Part shown: piece by piece, positions 8,709 to 18,221 of the stretch | How the letters are laid out: every line of letters starts with the position of its first letter | Numbering within the stretch: the first letter of the stretch is position 1 | NCBI RefSeq assembly: GCF_000725625.1 | Contig: NZ_JOHS01000027.1 | Coordinates: 10,293-74,292, forward strand | Length of the DNA: 64,000 nt | Direction: 5' to 3' | DNA from: Streptomyces sp. NRRL F-6676 | GTDB lineage: Bacteria > Actinomycetota > Actinomycetes > Streptomycetales > Streptomycetaceae | Made by a program: the position numbers and the translations under genes | The notes under the pieces: generated by a model | The model's input: the letters and a program-made list of their open reading frames with translations, nothing else | Database searches by the model: none | What the model was told of the DNA's origin: nothing

Positions 8709-9092
8709 ATGACTGATCACCTGGAAGGGGCCGTCGCGCCCGTCGGGCCGTACGAGCCGCCCTACTACGTGGCTGTGTTCAGCACCGTGCGTACGCCGGA
8801 GCAGGACGGTTACCGGGAGACCAACGCGCGTATGGAGGAGCTGGTGCGGGGGGTGCCCGGGTTCCTGGGGATGGATCACGCGCAGACTCCCGGCGGGCTG
8901 GGCATCACCGTCGGGTACTTCCGTGACGCCGACGCGCTCGCCGAGTGGCGGCGCGATGCCGAGCACCGTGCGGCGCAGGAGCGCGGGCGGGCCGAGTGGT
9001 ACGAGAGCTACACCTTGCATGTGGCGAAGGTGGAGCGGAGCCATGGGTTCACGAGGGCGGCGCGGTCCTCGCGGGGGCCCGCGGGGGAGTGA
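8709..9092 (+). CDS. antibiotic biosynthesis monooxygenase (ABM) domain protein
   Basis: 127 residues. The sequence YYVAVFSTVRTPEQDGYRE, then MEELVRGVPGFLGMDHAQ, then GLGITVGYFRDADALAEWRRDAEH matches the dimeric alpha/beta-barrel fold of the ABM family (heme or quinone monooxygenase-like, cofactor-free). The W in AEWRRD and the H in DAEHRAAQ are conserved in this family. There is no Shine-Dalgarno sequence before ATG 8709, but TACGGT lies at 8697-8702, six bases upstream, so a leaderless transcript is possible. The gene stands alone between a terminator and a long gap. The substrate is unknown; many such proteins handle reactive small molecules or heme. Confidence 0.82.
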   Translation: MTDHLEGAVAPVGPYEPPYYVAVFSTVRTPEQDGYRETNARMEELVRGVPGFLGMDHAQTPGGLGITVGYFRDADALAEWRRDAEHRAAQERGRAEWYESYTLHVAKVERSHGFTRAARSSRGPAGE

Positions 9093-9602
9093 CGTCGACC
9101 TGACCGGCACCGGGCCGGCGCCTGGCCGTCACCGGTCCGGTGCGGTCACGCCGCCGGCATCGTCCCGCCGCGTTCGGTGCGGGTCCGCTCGCGCCCGCAG
9201 GGCCGTCCGGCCGGGGGGTGAGGGCCGTCCGGCCCAAGTTCCGTGTGCTGCCGTACCGGGAGCATGGGTGGTGACCGGCGGGGAGGCCGCAGGCCGGGGA
9301 GGAGTCACGGGGCTCGTGTCCGAGGTCCGCTTCCCGGGTTCACCGGCCGCCACGGCTCAGTCTTCTCGTCTGCGGGGGCCGTGACGGGCGGGCGGGCTCC
9401 CCGGCCGGTCGCCGTCCGGGCCACGCACCTGCCACCTCCGGACGGTGGTCCGCCCCGCCCCCGGCGCCGGTGCGTTCGTGTGCCGGCCGCCCCCGGCGCG
9501 CCGGCTGTCCCGGGGGCGCGGCGGACGCACGGCCCCGCCCGCCCCGGCGGGGCCGCCGGCCGGCTGAGGCGCGCCCCGCGTCCACGCAACGAAAGAGGCT
9601 CC
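9093..9602. other. 510-bp gap with no supported gene
   Basis: Very GC-rich sequence with open frames on both strands, none with a credible start, ribosome binding site or recognisable product. It contains two exact 14-bp direct repeats, AGGGCCGTCCGGCC at 9199 and 9221 (22 bp apart), each with an inner palindrome. The promoter of the following gene must lie here, but I cannot point to it. Confidence 0.5.
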
Positions 9603-10100
9603 ATGCACGCTTCGCGTTCCCTCGTCGCCCGCGCGCTCACCAGGTCGGTCGGCGTGGCGCTGCTGGCCGCCGGGCCCGTCATGCTGGTGCGCGGACTCGG
9701 CGGGCGTCGCCAGATCCGTGCCGAACTGGCCGCCCAGCGGATCACGTTCCCGGACAGCGGCTTGCCCGCCGGGCTCGCCCGGCACGCCGGCTCCCCGGTC
9801 GGGACCGGCCCCCAGGCCCACGCCTACGCCGCCCTCATCAAGGACCACCTCGCCCACGCCACGAACGGCCGTACCTACGCCGAGATCACCGACGAGTTCC
9901 AGTCCACCAGCGGTGACGACGAGAAACTCGCCCGGCTCCGCCAGACCGCGTTCATGGGCGAGAGCCTGCGCGCCTCCCTCCTCTCCGCCTACCAGGCCTG
10001 GCACCTCACCACCCTCGTCAGCGGCCTCGGCACCCTCCTGACCGGCCTGGGCGCGGCCCTGCTCGCCGCACCGCCCGCCCCTCCGTCCCCCTCACGGTGA
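9603..10100 (+). CDS. hypothetical membrane protein
   Basis: 165 residues from the ATG at 9603, with GAAAGAGG just upstream. There are two hydrophobic segments: one near the N terminus (SVGVALLAAGPVMLVRGL) and one at the C-terminal end (LTTLVSGLGTLLTGLGAALLAA). About 90 polar residues lie between them, so the protein looks like a hairpin in the membrane with a soluble loop. I do not recognise a family. It has no partner gene and no obvious promoter. Confidence 0.72.
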   Translation: MHASRSLVARALTRSVGVALLAAGPVMLVRGLGGRRQIRAELAAQRITFPDSGLPAGLARHAGSPVGTGPQAHAYAALIKDHLAHATNGRTYAEITDEFQSTSGDDEKLARLRQTAFMGESLRASLLSAYQAWHLTTLVSGLGTLLTGLGAALLAAPPAPPSPSR

Positions 10101-10190
10101 GGCGTTCCGGGGGCGTTGTCAGACCCTCCCTCTAGTGTCGGAGACGACGCCAACGCGACCGTCGCGGTCGCCCGTTGAGAGGACGCCTCC

Positions 10191-10661
10191 GTGCGCACAC
10201 TGCCGAGGACCGACGACGACTTCCCGGCCATGCTGGTCATCCGCACCCATTACGGGGACGACGAGGGCTGGCAGCGGGTGCGGGAGGCGCTGGACGAGCC
10301 CTGGGTGTTCGACGAGGACGACGAGGACGACGAAGGCGTCAAGGGGGAGATCCTTTTCGTCGAGGATCCCGCTTGGGAGGACGCGGAGCCTGCCGCTGTT
10401 CTCGCCGCCCTCACCGCGCCCGAGGAGGGCGGCGGCGAGGAGCCGGTCGAGTGCGGCTGGGCGGTGGTCTTCCTCGCCGACCGCGTCGGCATGGAGAACG
10501 CACGGCCGTCGCTGCTCGCGGTGAGCACCGACCCCGAGGAGGTGACGGCACCGTTCCGCATAGCCGCCAGAGTGACCTCGCACGGGATGCACTGGAATCT
10601 GGCCCTCGCCAACATGGACTTCGGCGACTTCGAGGGGTGGGACGGGGAGCTGGTCGACTGA
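10191..10661 (+). CDS. DUF6924-like protein
   Basis: 156 residues from a GTG at 10191, preceded by GAGAGGACG. It opens LPRTDDDFPAMLVIRTHYGDD and closes with WNLALANMDFGDFEGW, the pattern I associate with the DUF6924 family of Streptomyces (small soluble proteins of unknown function). The middle carries a run of acidic residues (FDEDDEDDEGVKGE) and an ADR motif (VVFLADRVGM). It has no catalytic motif I can name. It has a strongly acidic composition and probably binds another protein. It stands alone, with a possible -10 TAGTGT at about 10134. Confidence 0.7.
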   Translation: MRTLPRTDDDFPAMLVIRTHYGDDEGWQRVREALDEPWVFDEDDEDDEGVKGEILFVEDPAWEDAEPAAVLAALTAPEEGGGEEPVECGWAVVFLADRVGMENARPSLLAVSTDPEEVTAPFRIAARVTSHGMHWNLALANMDFGDFEGWDGELVD

Positions 10662-10690
10662 CGCGCCGGACCCGCGCCGGGTGGCCCGGC

Positions 10691-11231
10691 TCAGTTCCAG
10701 GATGTCGGAGGGCGGAACAGCTCGTACTCCTCCACCTTCGCGAAGCCCATGCCCGCGTACACGGGGGCGCCCAGGACGCCGGCCTGCAACGTGCCGACGC
10801 GCAGTCCGCGGCGCCGGCCCTCCGCCAGTGCGGCGGCGGTGAGTGCCGCGCCGATGCCCCGGCGCCGGCACGCCTCGGCCGTCGCGACGATGTAGACGCC
10901 GGCCACCCCATGGGCGTCGAACAGGAGGGCCGTGCCCACGGCCCGCCCGCCGGCGCGCGCGACGAAGCGGACGGCGCGCGGGTCCTCGCCCCGTCCTCCT
11001 CGATCCGTACGGCGGCGTCCACCAGTTCCGGGCCCACCCCGAAGGAGGGGCCGTAGGCGCACCCACTCGGCGCAGGTCGCGCGGTCCGTGCCCTCCAGCA
11101 CCGCCGCTGCGGTAGTGCGCGAGGTCGTCGTCACTGCGGCCCGCCGCGCACCAACCCAGCCAGTACGCACGGCAGTTGGCGAGCGGCGGGGCAAGCTCGT
11201 CGATGCCCTTCACGGTGCTCCGCACGGTCAT
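10691..11231 (-). pseudogene. GNAT family N-acetyltransferase, frameshifted
   Basis: The C-terminal 80 residues form a clear GNAT acetyl-CoA-binding core: GTALLFDAHGVAGVYIVAT, then the pyrophosphate loop CRRRGIGAALTAAAL, then PVYAGMGFAKVEEYELF. The sensible N terminus (MTVRSTVKGIDELAP, from the ATG at 11231) is in a second frame, and the piece between (VGPELVDAAVRIEEDG) is in a third, so at least three frame changes are needed between about 10,970 and 11,120. The intact start has a -10 TAGGTT seven bases upstream (11244-11239), typical of a leaderless transcript, so the gene was once expressed. It is either a decaying gene or the assembly has small indels in this GC-rich stretch. Confidence 0.7.
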
Positions 11232-11323
11232 GCCCGCGAACCTACCCGGCCGTGCGCGGCGGACGTCGCCGCGCACGCCGCGTACCGGCCGAAGTGGCGT
11301 GGACGGGATCAACTACCGTTCCG

Positions 11324-11365
11324 GTGAACGGTGCACGGTGCACGGTGAACCATGCACGATGAACG
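11324..11365. repeat. six tandem 7-bp repeats upstream of the ADP-ribosylglycohydrolase
   Basis: Six consecutive 7-bp units with consensus RTGMACG: GTGAACG, GTGCACG, GTGCACG, GTGAACC, ATGCACG, ATGAACG. The array ends 18 bp before the start codon at 11384 and covers the place where a promoter or operator would sit. A regulatory role is plausible but not shown. Confidence 0.65.
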
Positions 11366-11383
11366 ACGACTCACGGAGGTTCC

Positions 11384-12418
11384 ATGGCCGCGTCCGTCCC
11401 CCGCCCCCGCCTGGACGCCCCGGCCGTCGAGCGGGCCGCCGGAGTGCTGCTCGGCGCGGCCGCGGGCGACGCCCTCGGGGTGCCGTACGAGTTCCGGGCC
11501 ACGCTCACCGAGGACCAGCGGCCGGAGATGATCGGCGGCGGCCTCGGCCCCTACGCGCCCGGCGAGTACTCCGACGACACCCAGATGCAGGTCTGCATCG
11601 CCGAGGTCGCAGCCACCGGGGCCGACCTCCGTGACCCCGAGGCACTGGACGCGGTCGCGGCGAACTTCCAGCGGTGGCTGAGCGAGGGCGCCAGCGACGT
11701 CGGCGCCCAGACCCGCGCCGTCCTGCACGCCGCCGGCCGCACGCCCGGCACGCCCGGCGCCGCGCTGCGCGAGGCCGCCCGCGCCTTCACCGAGGCCAGG
11801 GAGCAGAGCGCGGGCAACGGCTCGTTGATGCGTACGGGCATCGTCGCCCTCGCCCACCTCGACGACCCGGCGGCGATGGCCGAGGCGGCCACGGCGGTCG
11901 GCGCGCTCACCCACCCGGACCCCGACTGCGCCGACGCCTGCGTGCTGTGGTGCTCGGGCATCCGCACCGCCGTCCTGCACGGCACCTTCGACGGCGTACG
12001 GGAAGGGCTCGGCCTCCTCCCCGCCGAGCGCCGGGAGCGCTGGGCGGCGCTGCTCGACGAGGCGGAGGCGCAGCCGCCGTACCACTTCTCCCACAACGGC
12101 TGGGTCGTCCACGCGTTGCAGGCCGCCTGGTCGGCGATCATCCGTACGCCCGTTCCCGAACCGGGCGCGGGCGAGGGGCAGCCGCCGTCCGCGCATCTGC
12201 GTCTCGCCCTGGAGGCGGCGGTGCGGGCCGGTACGGACACCGACACCGTCGCGGCCATCGCGGGCGCCCTGCTCGGCGCCCGCTGGGGCCGCTGCGCCGT
12301 GCCGTCCGAGTGGCGGCAGGCCGTCCACGGCTGGCCCGGCCTCGACGCGGACGCCCTCGTCCGGCTCGCGGTCCGTACGGCACTGGGCGGGCGGGACGAG
12401 ACCGCGGCAGAGGGCTGA
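11384..12418 (+). CDS. ADP-ribosylglycohydrolase family protein
   Basis: 344 residues from the ATG at 11384 with CACGGAGG upstream. The two metal-binding signatures of the family are present: GEYSDDTQM near residue 65 (paired acidic residues) and GTDTDTVAAIAGALLGA near residue 285. The N-terminal GVLLGAAAGDALGVPYEF is also diagnostic. Such enzymes remove ADP-ribose from modified protein arginine or other acceptors, or act on related ribosylated metabolites, using two magnesium ions in the cytoplasm. The gene stands alone, so the acceptor is unknown. A 7-bp repeat array directly upstream may regulate it. Confidence 0.9.
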   Translation: MAASVPRPRLDAPAVERAAGVLLGAAAGDALGVPYEFRATLTEDQRPEMIGGGLGPYAPGEYSDDTQMQVCIAEVAATGADLRDPEALDAVAANFQRWLSEGASDVGAQTRAVLHAAGRTPGTPGAALREAARAFTEAREQSAGNGSLMRTGIVALAHLDDPAAMAEAATAVGALTHPDPDCADACVLWCSGIRTAVLHGTFDGVREGLGLLPAERRERWAALLDEAEAQPPYHFSHNGWVVHALQAAWSAIIRTPVPEPGAGEGQPPSAHLRLALEAAVRAGTDTDTVAAIAGALLGARWGRCAVPSEWRQAVHGWPGLDADALVRLAVRTALGGRDETAAEG

Positions 12419-12646
12419 GGCGGAGGCACAGGCAGAAGGCCAGGCAGAGGGCGAGGGCGGGAGCACGGCACAGCGGCCTCCCCCGCGGCGACCGCGTCGC
12501 CCGGTCCGCCACCGCCCGGGTCCCGGAGCGGGCACGGCGAGCGGGGCAATGCGGGCGGGCATGGCTCGGCGACGCCCCGCCGGGGCGATGACCGGCGGAC
12601 GTCACGACGGGTGGGCCGGCAAGCGGCCCCGGCCCGCGCCCCGGCG

Positions 12647-12868
12647 CTAGAGCTTGTTCAGCTTGGCGTACGGGCTCGGGATCCGCGCCTGCGTCGCACC
12701 GAAGTCGACGAGGGCCGCGATCCCCTCCTCCATGCCGACGACCCGGCCGAGGCCGTACATGTCGTGCGTGACCCGGTCGCCCACGGCGAAGTGCTTGGGC
12801 GGCGGGGGGACCGGAGCCTTGAAGGGGCTCGTGGGCAGATGGCGTCTGGGTACCACTGGCTTTGTCAT
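12647..12868 (-). CDS. small Tudor/CarD-like domain protein
   Basis: 73 residues from the ATG at 12868. After a Pro-rich leader the core reads FAVGDRVTHDMYGLGRVVGMEEGIAALVDFG, then YAKLNKL. This is the small beta-barrel seen at the C terminus of UvrD/PcrA helicases and in CarD/Mfd RNA-polymerase-interaction domains (the VGDRV.H..YGLGRVVG pattern). It stands alone, so a role as an RNA-polymerase or helicase adaptor is a guess from the fold. It is transcribed toward the convergent ADP-ribosylglycohydrolase gene. Confidence 0.75.
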   Translation of the reverse strand: MTKPVVPRRHLPTSPFKAPVPPPPKHFAVGDRVTHDMYGLGRVVGMEEGIAALVDFGATQARIPSPYAKLNKL

Positions 12869-13317
12869 CCTCTCCAGTATGCGCCCTGGCCCGCCACCGT
12901 CCGAGCGAGAAGGCTCACCGCGCCCTGCGGGGGCCCACCCCGCTTCCGTGAAGGCGCCGGTCAGCCACTGGTCGGGCGCGTGCGCGAGGAGCGGCGTCCG
13001 CCGGTCGACAACCAGGCCGCCGGCATCGGGGTGCCGCACCGGACGCTCGGCGTACGCATACCTGCGTCCCCGCTCAACGAATGGTGGAGGCGGCCGGGTG
13101 GCCCGGGGCAGCCTGCCGTGTAGTGCAGAAATCCATCAAGGGATGGATGACAGGACCCAGGGCGGCTGAAAAACTCAAGCCAGAGTTCCTGATTCAAACA
13201 TCTCTGCCACCGGCGAACAGCAGCGCTCCGGCGGGGCTGGATCACTGGTCTCTCGAATGGTGCGTCACTGCTGGCACGCTGGGCCGATTCCGTTTCGCAG
13301 CAGACCGGGGGAGTGGC
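12869..13317. other. gap and leader upstream of redD, with a 7-bp-arm palindrome
   Basis: 449 bp without a supported gene. The last 200 bp are noticeably more AT-rich than the surroundings and should hold the redD promoter. A perfect inverted repeat ATCCATC/GATGGAT with a 4-base spacer lies at 13131-13148. It is a candidate regulator site for redD (RedZ is known to activate redD in S. coelicolor). In-frame ATG codons upstream of redD exist (for example 13148) but lack a ribosome binding site and would add unrelated residues. Confidence 0.45.
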
Positions 13318-14124
13318 TTGCGCATCCAAATTCTGGGCCCCGTTTTCGTGGACGACGAGGGGCAGATACGCGCCATTCGAGCCAACAAGGTGCGAGCACT
13401 GCTCGCCACCCTCGCCCTGGAGGCGGGGCGGGCCGTCTCCAGCGAGGACCTCGTCGACGAACTGTGGTCCGGGACCGCCATCGGCAACGCCCGCAACGCG
13501 TTGCAGGCGACCGTGACCCGGCTGCGCAGGGCCATCGAGCCGGCCGCACGCCGGCGCGGCGGCTCCGTGCTGCGCGGGGTCAACAACGGCTACCTCCTCG
13601 AACTGTCCCCGGAGCACGTGGACGGCAACAGATTCCTCGAACTGGCCGCCCAGGGCGCCGCGCACCTGGGGACCCGGCCCGAACGCGCGCTGGAACTCCT
13701 CCAGTGCGCCCTCGACGTCTGGCGCGGCCCCGCCCTCCTCGACGCGGGCGACGGCCTGCGCGTACGGGGTGCGGCGGCCCTCTTCGACGAACGCCGGCTC
13801 ACCGTCCGCGAGGACCTGGTCAGCGCCCTGCTGTCGGTCGGCGACGAGGCCCGGGCGATCGCGGAGCTGCGCCGGCTCGTCGCCCTCCACCCCCAGCGCG
13901 AGCGGTTCTGCGAGCTGCTGATGCTCGCGCTCTACCGCACGGGCCGGCAGGGCGAGGCGCTGGACCTGTTCCGGTGGGCCAGGCGGCGGCTCGACGAGGA
14001 ACTGGGCATCCGGCCGGGCGCGCCGCTCCAGCGTCTGCACGCCGAGATCCTGGCGCAGGACCCGGCGCTGCGGCTGCCCGCCGCGGTCCTGCCGGGCCAG
14101 GGCGTACCGGCGGCGGTCCGGTAG
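13318..14124 (+). CDS. redD: SARP-family pathway activator RedD
   Basis: 268 residues taking the TTG at 13318 as start, because it gives the standard SARP opening (RIQILGPVFV) and has GGGGGAG just upstream. Residues 1-95 form an OmpR-type winged helix (ALLATLALEAGRAVSS, then ARNALQATVTRLRRAIEP, then GVNNGYLLEL). The rest is a bacterial transcriptional activation domain of helical repeats (ALDVWRGPALLDAG, LLMLALYRTGRQGEALDLF, LDEELGIRPGAPLQRLH). It heads redX-redW-redY and should bind direct heptamer repeats such as those between redQ and redP. In S. coelicolor RedD is the cluster-specific activator of undecylprodigiosin genes, itself switched on by RedZ. An alternative ATG at 13148 is possible. 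Confidence 0.85.
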   Translation: MRIQILGPVFVDDEGQIRAIRANKVRALLATLALEAGRAVSSEDLVDELWSGTAIGNARNALQATVTRLRRAIEPAARRRGGSVLRGVNNGYLLELSPEHVDGNRFLELAAQGAAHLGTRPERALELLQCALDVWRGPALLDAGDGLRVRGAAALFDERRLTVREDLVSALLSVGDEARAIAELRRLVALHPQRERFCELLMLALYRTGRQGEALDLFRWARRRLDEELGIRPGAPLQRLHAEILAQDPALRLPAAVLPGQGVPAAVR

Positions 14125-14147
14125 TGGGCGGCGAGGAGAGCACGCCT

Positions 14148-16967
14148 GTGACAGCGGGCGTGCCGATCGAAGCGGTGCCGATCCAGGCGGTGGCGGACGA
14201 AGCGGTGCGGATCGAAGCCGTGCCGACCGAAGCGGTGCCGGACGAAGCCGTGGCGATCGTGGGGATCGGGGCGCTGTATCCGGGCGCCGTAGGGCCCGGT
14301 CAGTTCTGGGAAGCGATGAACCGGGAAGTCCCGGTGCGGGAAGTCCCGGTGCGGGAAGCCCCGGTACGGGAAGCCCCGGTACGGGACGCGTCGGTGCCGG
14401 AGTCCCCGGTACGGCGATCCCCCGCACCGGCCCGGACCCTGGACGACGTGCGTGTCGACGTCGCCCGGTTCGGGATTCCGCCCGCCCAGGCCGGGGCGAT
14501 GGCCCGTATGCAGCTCCTCATGCTCGAAGCGGCACGCCAGTGCCTGGCGGACGCCGGCCACCCCGGGCGCCCGCTGCCCGCGGACCGTACGGACGTCGTC
14601 ACCGGCACCTGCTTCGGCCTGGACCGCCAGCACGCCAACGCCACCCGGATCGAGGCCGCCCGTTACGCCCGCGAGGTCGAACGGGCGGCCGTGGCGCAGG
14701 GTGTCGACGGGGCGACGGCACGGGCGGCCGCCGGGGAACTGCGGGCGCTGGTGGCCCGGCACACGGGCGCCTCCCCGCACGACCGGGTGGGCGAGATGGC
14801 CAGCACCATCCCCGCCCGCATCGCCACCGCGTTCCGCCTGCACGGCCGTACGCTCGCGGTCGAGTCGGCGGACGCGACCTCCTTCGTCGCCCTCGACCAC
14901 GCGGTGCACAATCTGCGCCGGGGGGTGTCCGACGCGGTCCTCGTGGTCGTGGGGCAGCGGTGGGAGAGCCCCGTCGTCACCGAGGGCCTGCGGGCCAAGG
15001 GGCTCACGGGGAACGGGAGTTCCGGCGGCGCCGACCGCCTCGGTGAGGGCGTCGGCGCCCTGCTGCTCAAGCGGTCGTCCGCCGCCGTACGGGACGGCGA
15101 CCGGGTCTACGCCGAGATCCTCGACTCCTCCCTCCGCCACGACCCCCGCCCGGGCGCCTTCCGCCCCTCGCGCGACACCGGGCTGCGCCGCTCGCTCGCC
15201 CGGGAGTCCCTGCGCGCGGCCGGGGTGGCGCCGGACTCGGTGACGCACGTGGAGTCCGTCGACGCCGCGGACCCGGCGGAGCCGGCCGTGGGCGGGGTGC
15301 GGGACCGGCTCGGGAACACCTTCGCCAACGCGGGCGTCGCCGCCGTCACCGAGGTCGCCCTCGCCCTGCACCACCGGCGGATTCCGGCCCCGGACGAGGC
15401 GACCCCGCGCCGGGCCGTGGTGCGCGGCTCCTCGCTCACCGGGACCGTCTGCCACCTCGTACTCCAGGAACACGACAGGGCCCACGAGGCGGCACCACCC
15501 GTACGAGCCTCCCCGCGCCCCCCAACCGAACCCCGACCCCAACCCCAGCCCCGACCCGGTCCCGCCCGCGCACCCGCCCCCGAACCCGTCGCCGTCGTCG
15601 CCCTCGCAGGCCGGTTCGCCGGTGCCGCCGACGCCGAGAGCTTCTGGAAGGTGGTCGGTTCCGGCGAGACCCGTATCGGCCCCGTCCCGGAGACCGTGCT
15701 CGACCGGGACCTGTACTATGCGCCCGGCGCCCTCAGCCTCACCCACAGCTACACCGACCAGGGCGGTCACGTACCGGTGCCCGAGGGGCCGTACGGCGAC
15801 GCGCGGATCATCCCGGTGCGCCGCGCGGCCATGGACGACACCCAGCGGCTCGCGCTCGCCGTGGCCGCCGAACTGTTCCAGGGGCGCGGCGCGGGACGGC
15901 TCGCGGACGGCAGGGGCATCGTCGCGATCGGCACCAACCTGGGCCTGACGCGCGAGCGCCGTGCTCACGCCCGGCGGGCCCTGCGCGTCTGGGACGACGC
16001 CGTGGAACACCTCACCGCGCTCGACGGTCTCTCCCCGGCCGGGAAGAAGGCCCTGCGGGCGGCGCTGCCCGAGCTGTCGGAGGACGGCACCACGTCACCG
16101 GCCGCCCTCGACGGCTGCCTCGCGAGCGGTGTCGCCGCCCTGCTGGCCAACGAGTACCGGCTCGACGCCGTACCCCTCGGCGTGGAGGCCGCGTGCGCCT
16201 CCTCCCTCGCGGCGCTCGACGTCTGCGTCGGCGCACTGCGCCGGGGAACGGCCGACTACGCCGTCACCGGCGGCGTCGAACTCGCCTGCAACACCCGCGA
16301 CATGGTGCTCTGCTCGGCCCTCGGACTGCTCTCGCACGGCCGGGGCGCCCCCTTCGACCAGGAAGCCGACGGCTTCACCCCGGGCGACGGCTGCGGCCTC
16401 TTCCTCCTCAAGCGGTACGCCGACGCGCGCGCCGACGGCGACGAGATCCTGGGGGTCGTCCGCGGCATCGGCGCCTCCAACGACGCCAAGTCGCTGATCG
16501 CCCCGGATCTGGAGGGCCAACTGCTCGCCATGCGGCGGGCGTTCGCGGAGGCCGGGTTCGGTCCGGACGCCGTCGACTACCTGGAGGCCCACGGCACCGG
16601 CACCAAGGTCGGCGACCGGACCGAGATCGCCGCCGCGGCTCGGATGTACGGGGGCGGGCGGCGGGCCCGGCCGCTGCGGGTCGGGTCGGCGAAGTCGTTC
16701 TTCGGGCACACGTTCGCCGCCGCCGGGAGCGCCGGACTGCTGCGCACCCTGCTCGCCATGCGGGCCGGGACGCTGCCGCCCAACGCGGGGCTGCGCACCC
16801 TGAACCCGGCGCTCGCCCTCGACGCCGTCCCCGCCGTCGTCCCGACCCGGCCCGCGCCGTGGACCCGGCAGCCCGGGCAGCCGCGGCGCGCGGCGGTCAG
16901 CTCCTTCGGCACCGGCGGCATCAACTACCACGTACTCGTCGAGGAACACCTGGACGGAGCGCCATGA
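14148..16967 (+). CDS. redX: RedX, tandem ketosynthase-like protein of the prodiginine pathway
   Basis: 939 residues from the GTG at 14148 (GAGGAG upstream). There are two ketosynthase-fold halves. The first (about 30-450) starts [12 protein letters not shown] but is degenerate: the active-site region reads VESADATSF with D242 where the Cys belongs, and both catalytic His motifs are lost. The second (about 480-935) is intact, with C683 (EAACASS), H815 (EAHGTGT) and H854 (FFGHTF). This resembles a chain-length-factor/ketosynthase pair fused in one chain. In S. coelicolor RedX is thought to move pyrrolyl-2-carboxyl from RedO onto itself for condensation by RedN. The N-terminal linker holds repeated PVRE units. 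It overlaps redW by ATGA. Confidence 0.88.
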   Translation: MTAGVPIEAVPIQAVADEAVRIEAVPTEAVPDEAVAIVGIGALYPGAVGPGQFWEAMNREVPVREVPVREAPVREAPVRDASVPESPVRRSPAPARTLDDVRVDVARFGIPPAQAGAMARMQLLMLEAARQCLADAGHPGRPLPADRTDVVTGTCFGLDRQHANATRIEAARYAREVERAAVAQGVDGATARAAAGELRALVARHTGASPHDRVGEMASTIPARIATAFRLHGRTLAVESADATSFVALDHAVHNLRRGVSDAVLVVVGQRWESPVVTEGLRAKGLTGNGSSGGADRLGEGVGALLLKRSSAAVRDGDRVYAEILDSSLRHDPRPGAFRPSRDTGLRRSLARESLRAAGVAPDSVTHVESVDAADPAEPAVGGVRDRLGNTFANAGVAAVTEVALALHHRRIPAPDEATPRRAVVRGSSLTGTVCHLVLQEHDRAHEAAPPVRASPRPPTEPRPQPQPRPGPARAPAPEPVAVVALAGRFAGAADAESFWKVVGSGETRIGPVPETVLDRDLYYAPGALSLTHSYTDQGGHVPVPEGPYGDARIIPVRRAAMDDTQRLALAVAAELFQGRGAGRLADGRGIVAIGTNLGLTRERRAHARRALRVWDDAVEHLTALDGLSPAGKKALRAALPELSEDGTTSPAALDGCLASGVAALLANEYRLDAVPLGVEAACASSLAALDVCVGALRRGTADYAVTGGVELACNTRDMVLCSALGLLSHGRGAPFDQEADGFTPGDGCGLFLLKRYADARADGDEILGVVRGIGASNDAKSLIAPDLEGQLLAMRRAFAEAGFGPDAVDYLEAHGTGTKVGDRTEIAAAARMYGGGRRARPLRVGSAKSFFGHTFAAAGSAGLLRTLLAMRAGTLPPNAGLRTLNPALALDAVPAVVPTRPAPWTRQPGQPRRAAVSSFGTGGINYHVLVEEHLDGAP

Positions 16968-18178
16968 GCGGTGACACCCACGGCGGTTCGGGCTTCGGGT
17001 TCGACCCGGAGTGCGAGGAGATGTGTGCCATGGTCCTCGCGTTCGCCCGGCGCGAGCTGGCCGGACCGTACGGCGCGGCACACGCCGGGTTCGACGCCGG
17101 CGACTTCCGCCGGCGCTGGCGGCTCGCCGGGGCACAGGGCCTGGTGGGCGGCGCGGTGCCCGTCGAGTACGGCGGCAGCGGTCTGGACGCGGTCGCCTCC
17201 TCGGCCGTCATGGAGGCGCTCGGACAGGGCACCGAGGACACCGGGTTCGCCTTCTCCGTCGCCGCCCACCTCTTCGCCTCGCTCATGCCGGTCGTCGAGT
17301 TCGGCACGGAGGAGCAGAAGCGCGCCTGGCTGCCCGCGCTCTGCTCGGGGGAGCGGATCGCCGCGCACGCCATCACCGAGCCGGAGGCCGGTTCCGACGC
17401 GCTCCACCTGCGCACCCGCGCGGAACGCAAGGGCGACGCGTATGTGCTGAACGGCGGCAAGTGCTTCACGACCAACGCGCCCGTCGCCGACGTGTTCGTC
17501 GTCCAGGCGGCGACCGAACCGGACGGCGGCTTCTTCGGGCTGACGGCGTTCCTCGTCGAGGCCGGCACCCCCGGACTCGCCGTGGGCCCGGTCTACGACA
17601 AGGTCGGGCTGCGCGGCTCGCCCACGGCCGACGTCCACTTCGACGGCTGTGTGGTGCCCGCGAACCGGGTGCTCGGCGCCGAGGGCGCGGGGGCGAGCGT
17701 GTTCTCCGCGTCGATGAAGTGGGAGCGCGTCTGCCTGTTCGCGGTCTACCTGGGCGCGATGCGCCGCGTCCTGGACTCCACGATCGCCCACGCCACCACG
17801 CGCGAGCAGTTCGGTGCGCCCATCGGCCACTTCCAGGCGGTCAGCCACCGGATCGTCGACATGACGCTGCGCCTGGAGTCCGCCCGGGCCCTGCTGCACC
17901 GGGCCGCCCGGCAGCTCGCGCGGGGCAGCGAGGACGAGATCGCCCCGGCCCTCGCCAAGCTCGCGGTGAGCGAGGCCGCCGTCCAACTGGGCCTGGACGC
18001 CGTCCAGGTGCGGGGCGGCCTGGGGATGGTCGCGGGGGAGGCCGAGACGTTCCTGCGCGACGCCCTGCCCGCCCGCGTCTTCTCCGGCACCAACGAGATC
18101 CAGCGGAACAACATCGCCCGCGCGCTGGGACTGGGGAACGCGCCGGGCGGACGACGGCCCGGAAGCCGTCACCACTGA
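16964..18178 (+). CDS. redW: RedW, prolyl-carrier-protein dehydrogenase (acyl-CoA dehydrogenase family)
   Basis: 404 residues; the ATG overlaps the redX stop. It is a flavoenzyme of the acyl-CoA dehydrogenase fold: FAD-binding region [12 protein letters not shown], then [19 protein letters not shown], and helical C-terminal motifs [17 protein letters not shown] and [21 protein letters not shown]. In prodiginine pathways RedW oxidises L-prolyl-S-RedO to pyrrolyl-2-carboxyl-S-RedO in four electrons. The catalytic base normally lies near the RVFSGTNEI segment, where acyl-CoA dehydrogenases carry Glu. Cytoplasmic. It is transcribed with redD and redX. Confidence 0.9.
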   Translation: MSGDTHGGSGFGFDPECEEMCAMVLAFARRELAGPYGAAHAGFDAGDFRRRWRLAGAQGLVGGAVPVEYGGSGLDAVASSAVMEALGQGTEDTGFAFSVAAHLFASLMPVVEFGTEEQKRAWLPALCSGERIAAHAITEPEAGSDALHLRTRAERKGDAYVLNGGKCFTTNAPVADVFVVQAATEPDGGFFGLTAFLVEAGTPGLAVGPVYDKVGLRGSPTADVHFDGCVVPANRVLGAEGAGASVFSASMKWERVCLFAVYLGAMRRVLDSTIAHATTREQFGAPIGHFQAVSHRIVDMTLRLESARALLHRAARQLARGSEDEIAPALAKLAVSEAAVQLGLDAVQVRGGLGMVAGEAETFLRDALPARVFSGTNEIQRNNIARALGLGNAPGGRRPGSRHH

Positions 18179-18221
18179 CACCCCGCTGCCACCCCGCCGC
18201 CCTCATGGAAGGAGATCCGCC

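Noticed and set aside
12958..12975. CGGTCAG followed 11 bp later by TGGTCGG, a weak pair of SARP-like heptamers upstream of redD
   Set aside because: Only two units, the second with two mismatches, about 350 bp from the start and with no -10 at the right distance; likely chance in GC-rich DNA.
13081..13317. An N-terminal extension of redD from an upstream GTG or ATG
   Set aside because: It would add up to 79 residues with no SARP character; the TTG at 13318 has the ribosome binding site and gives the standard SARP opening.
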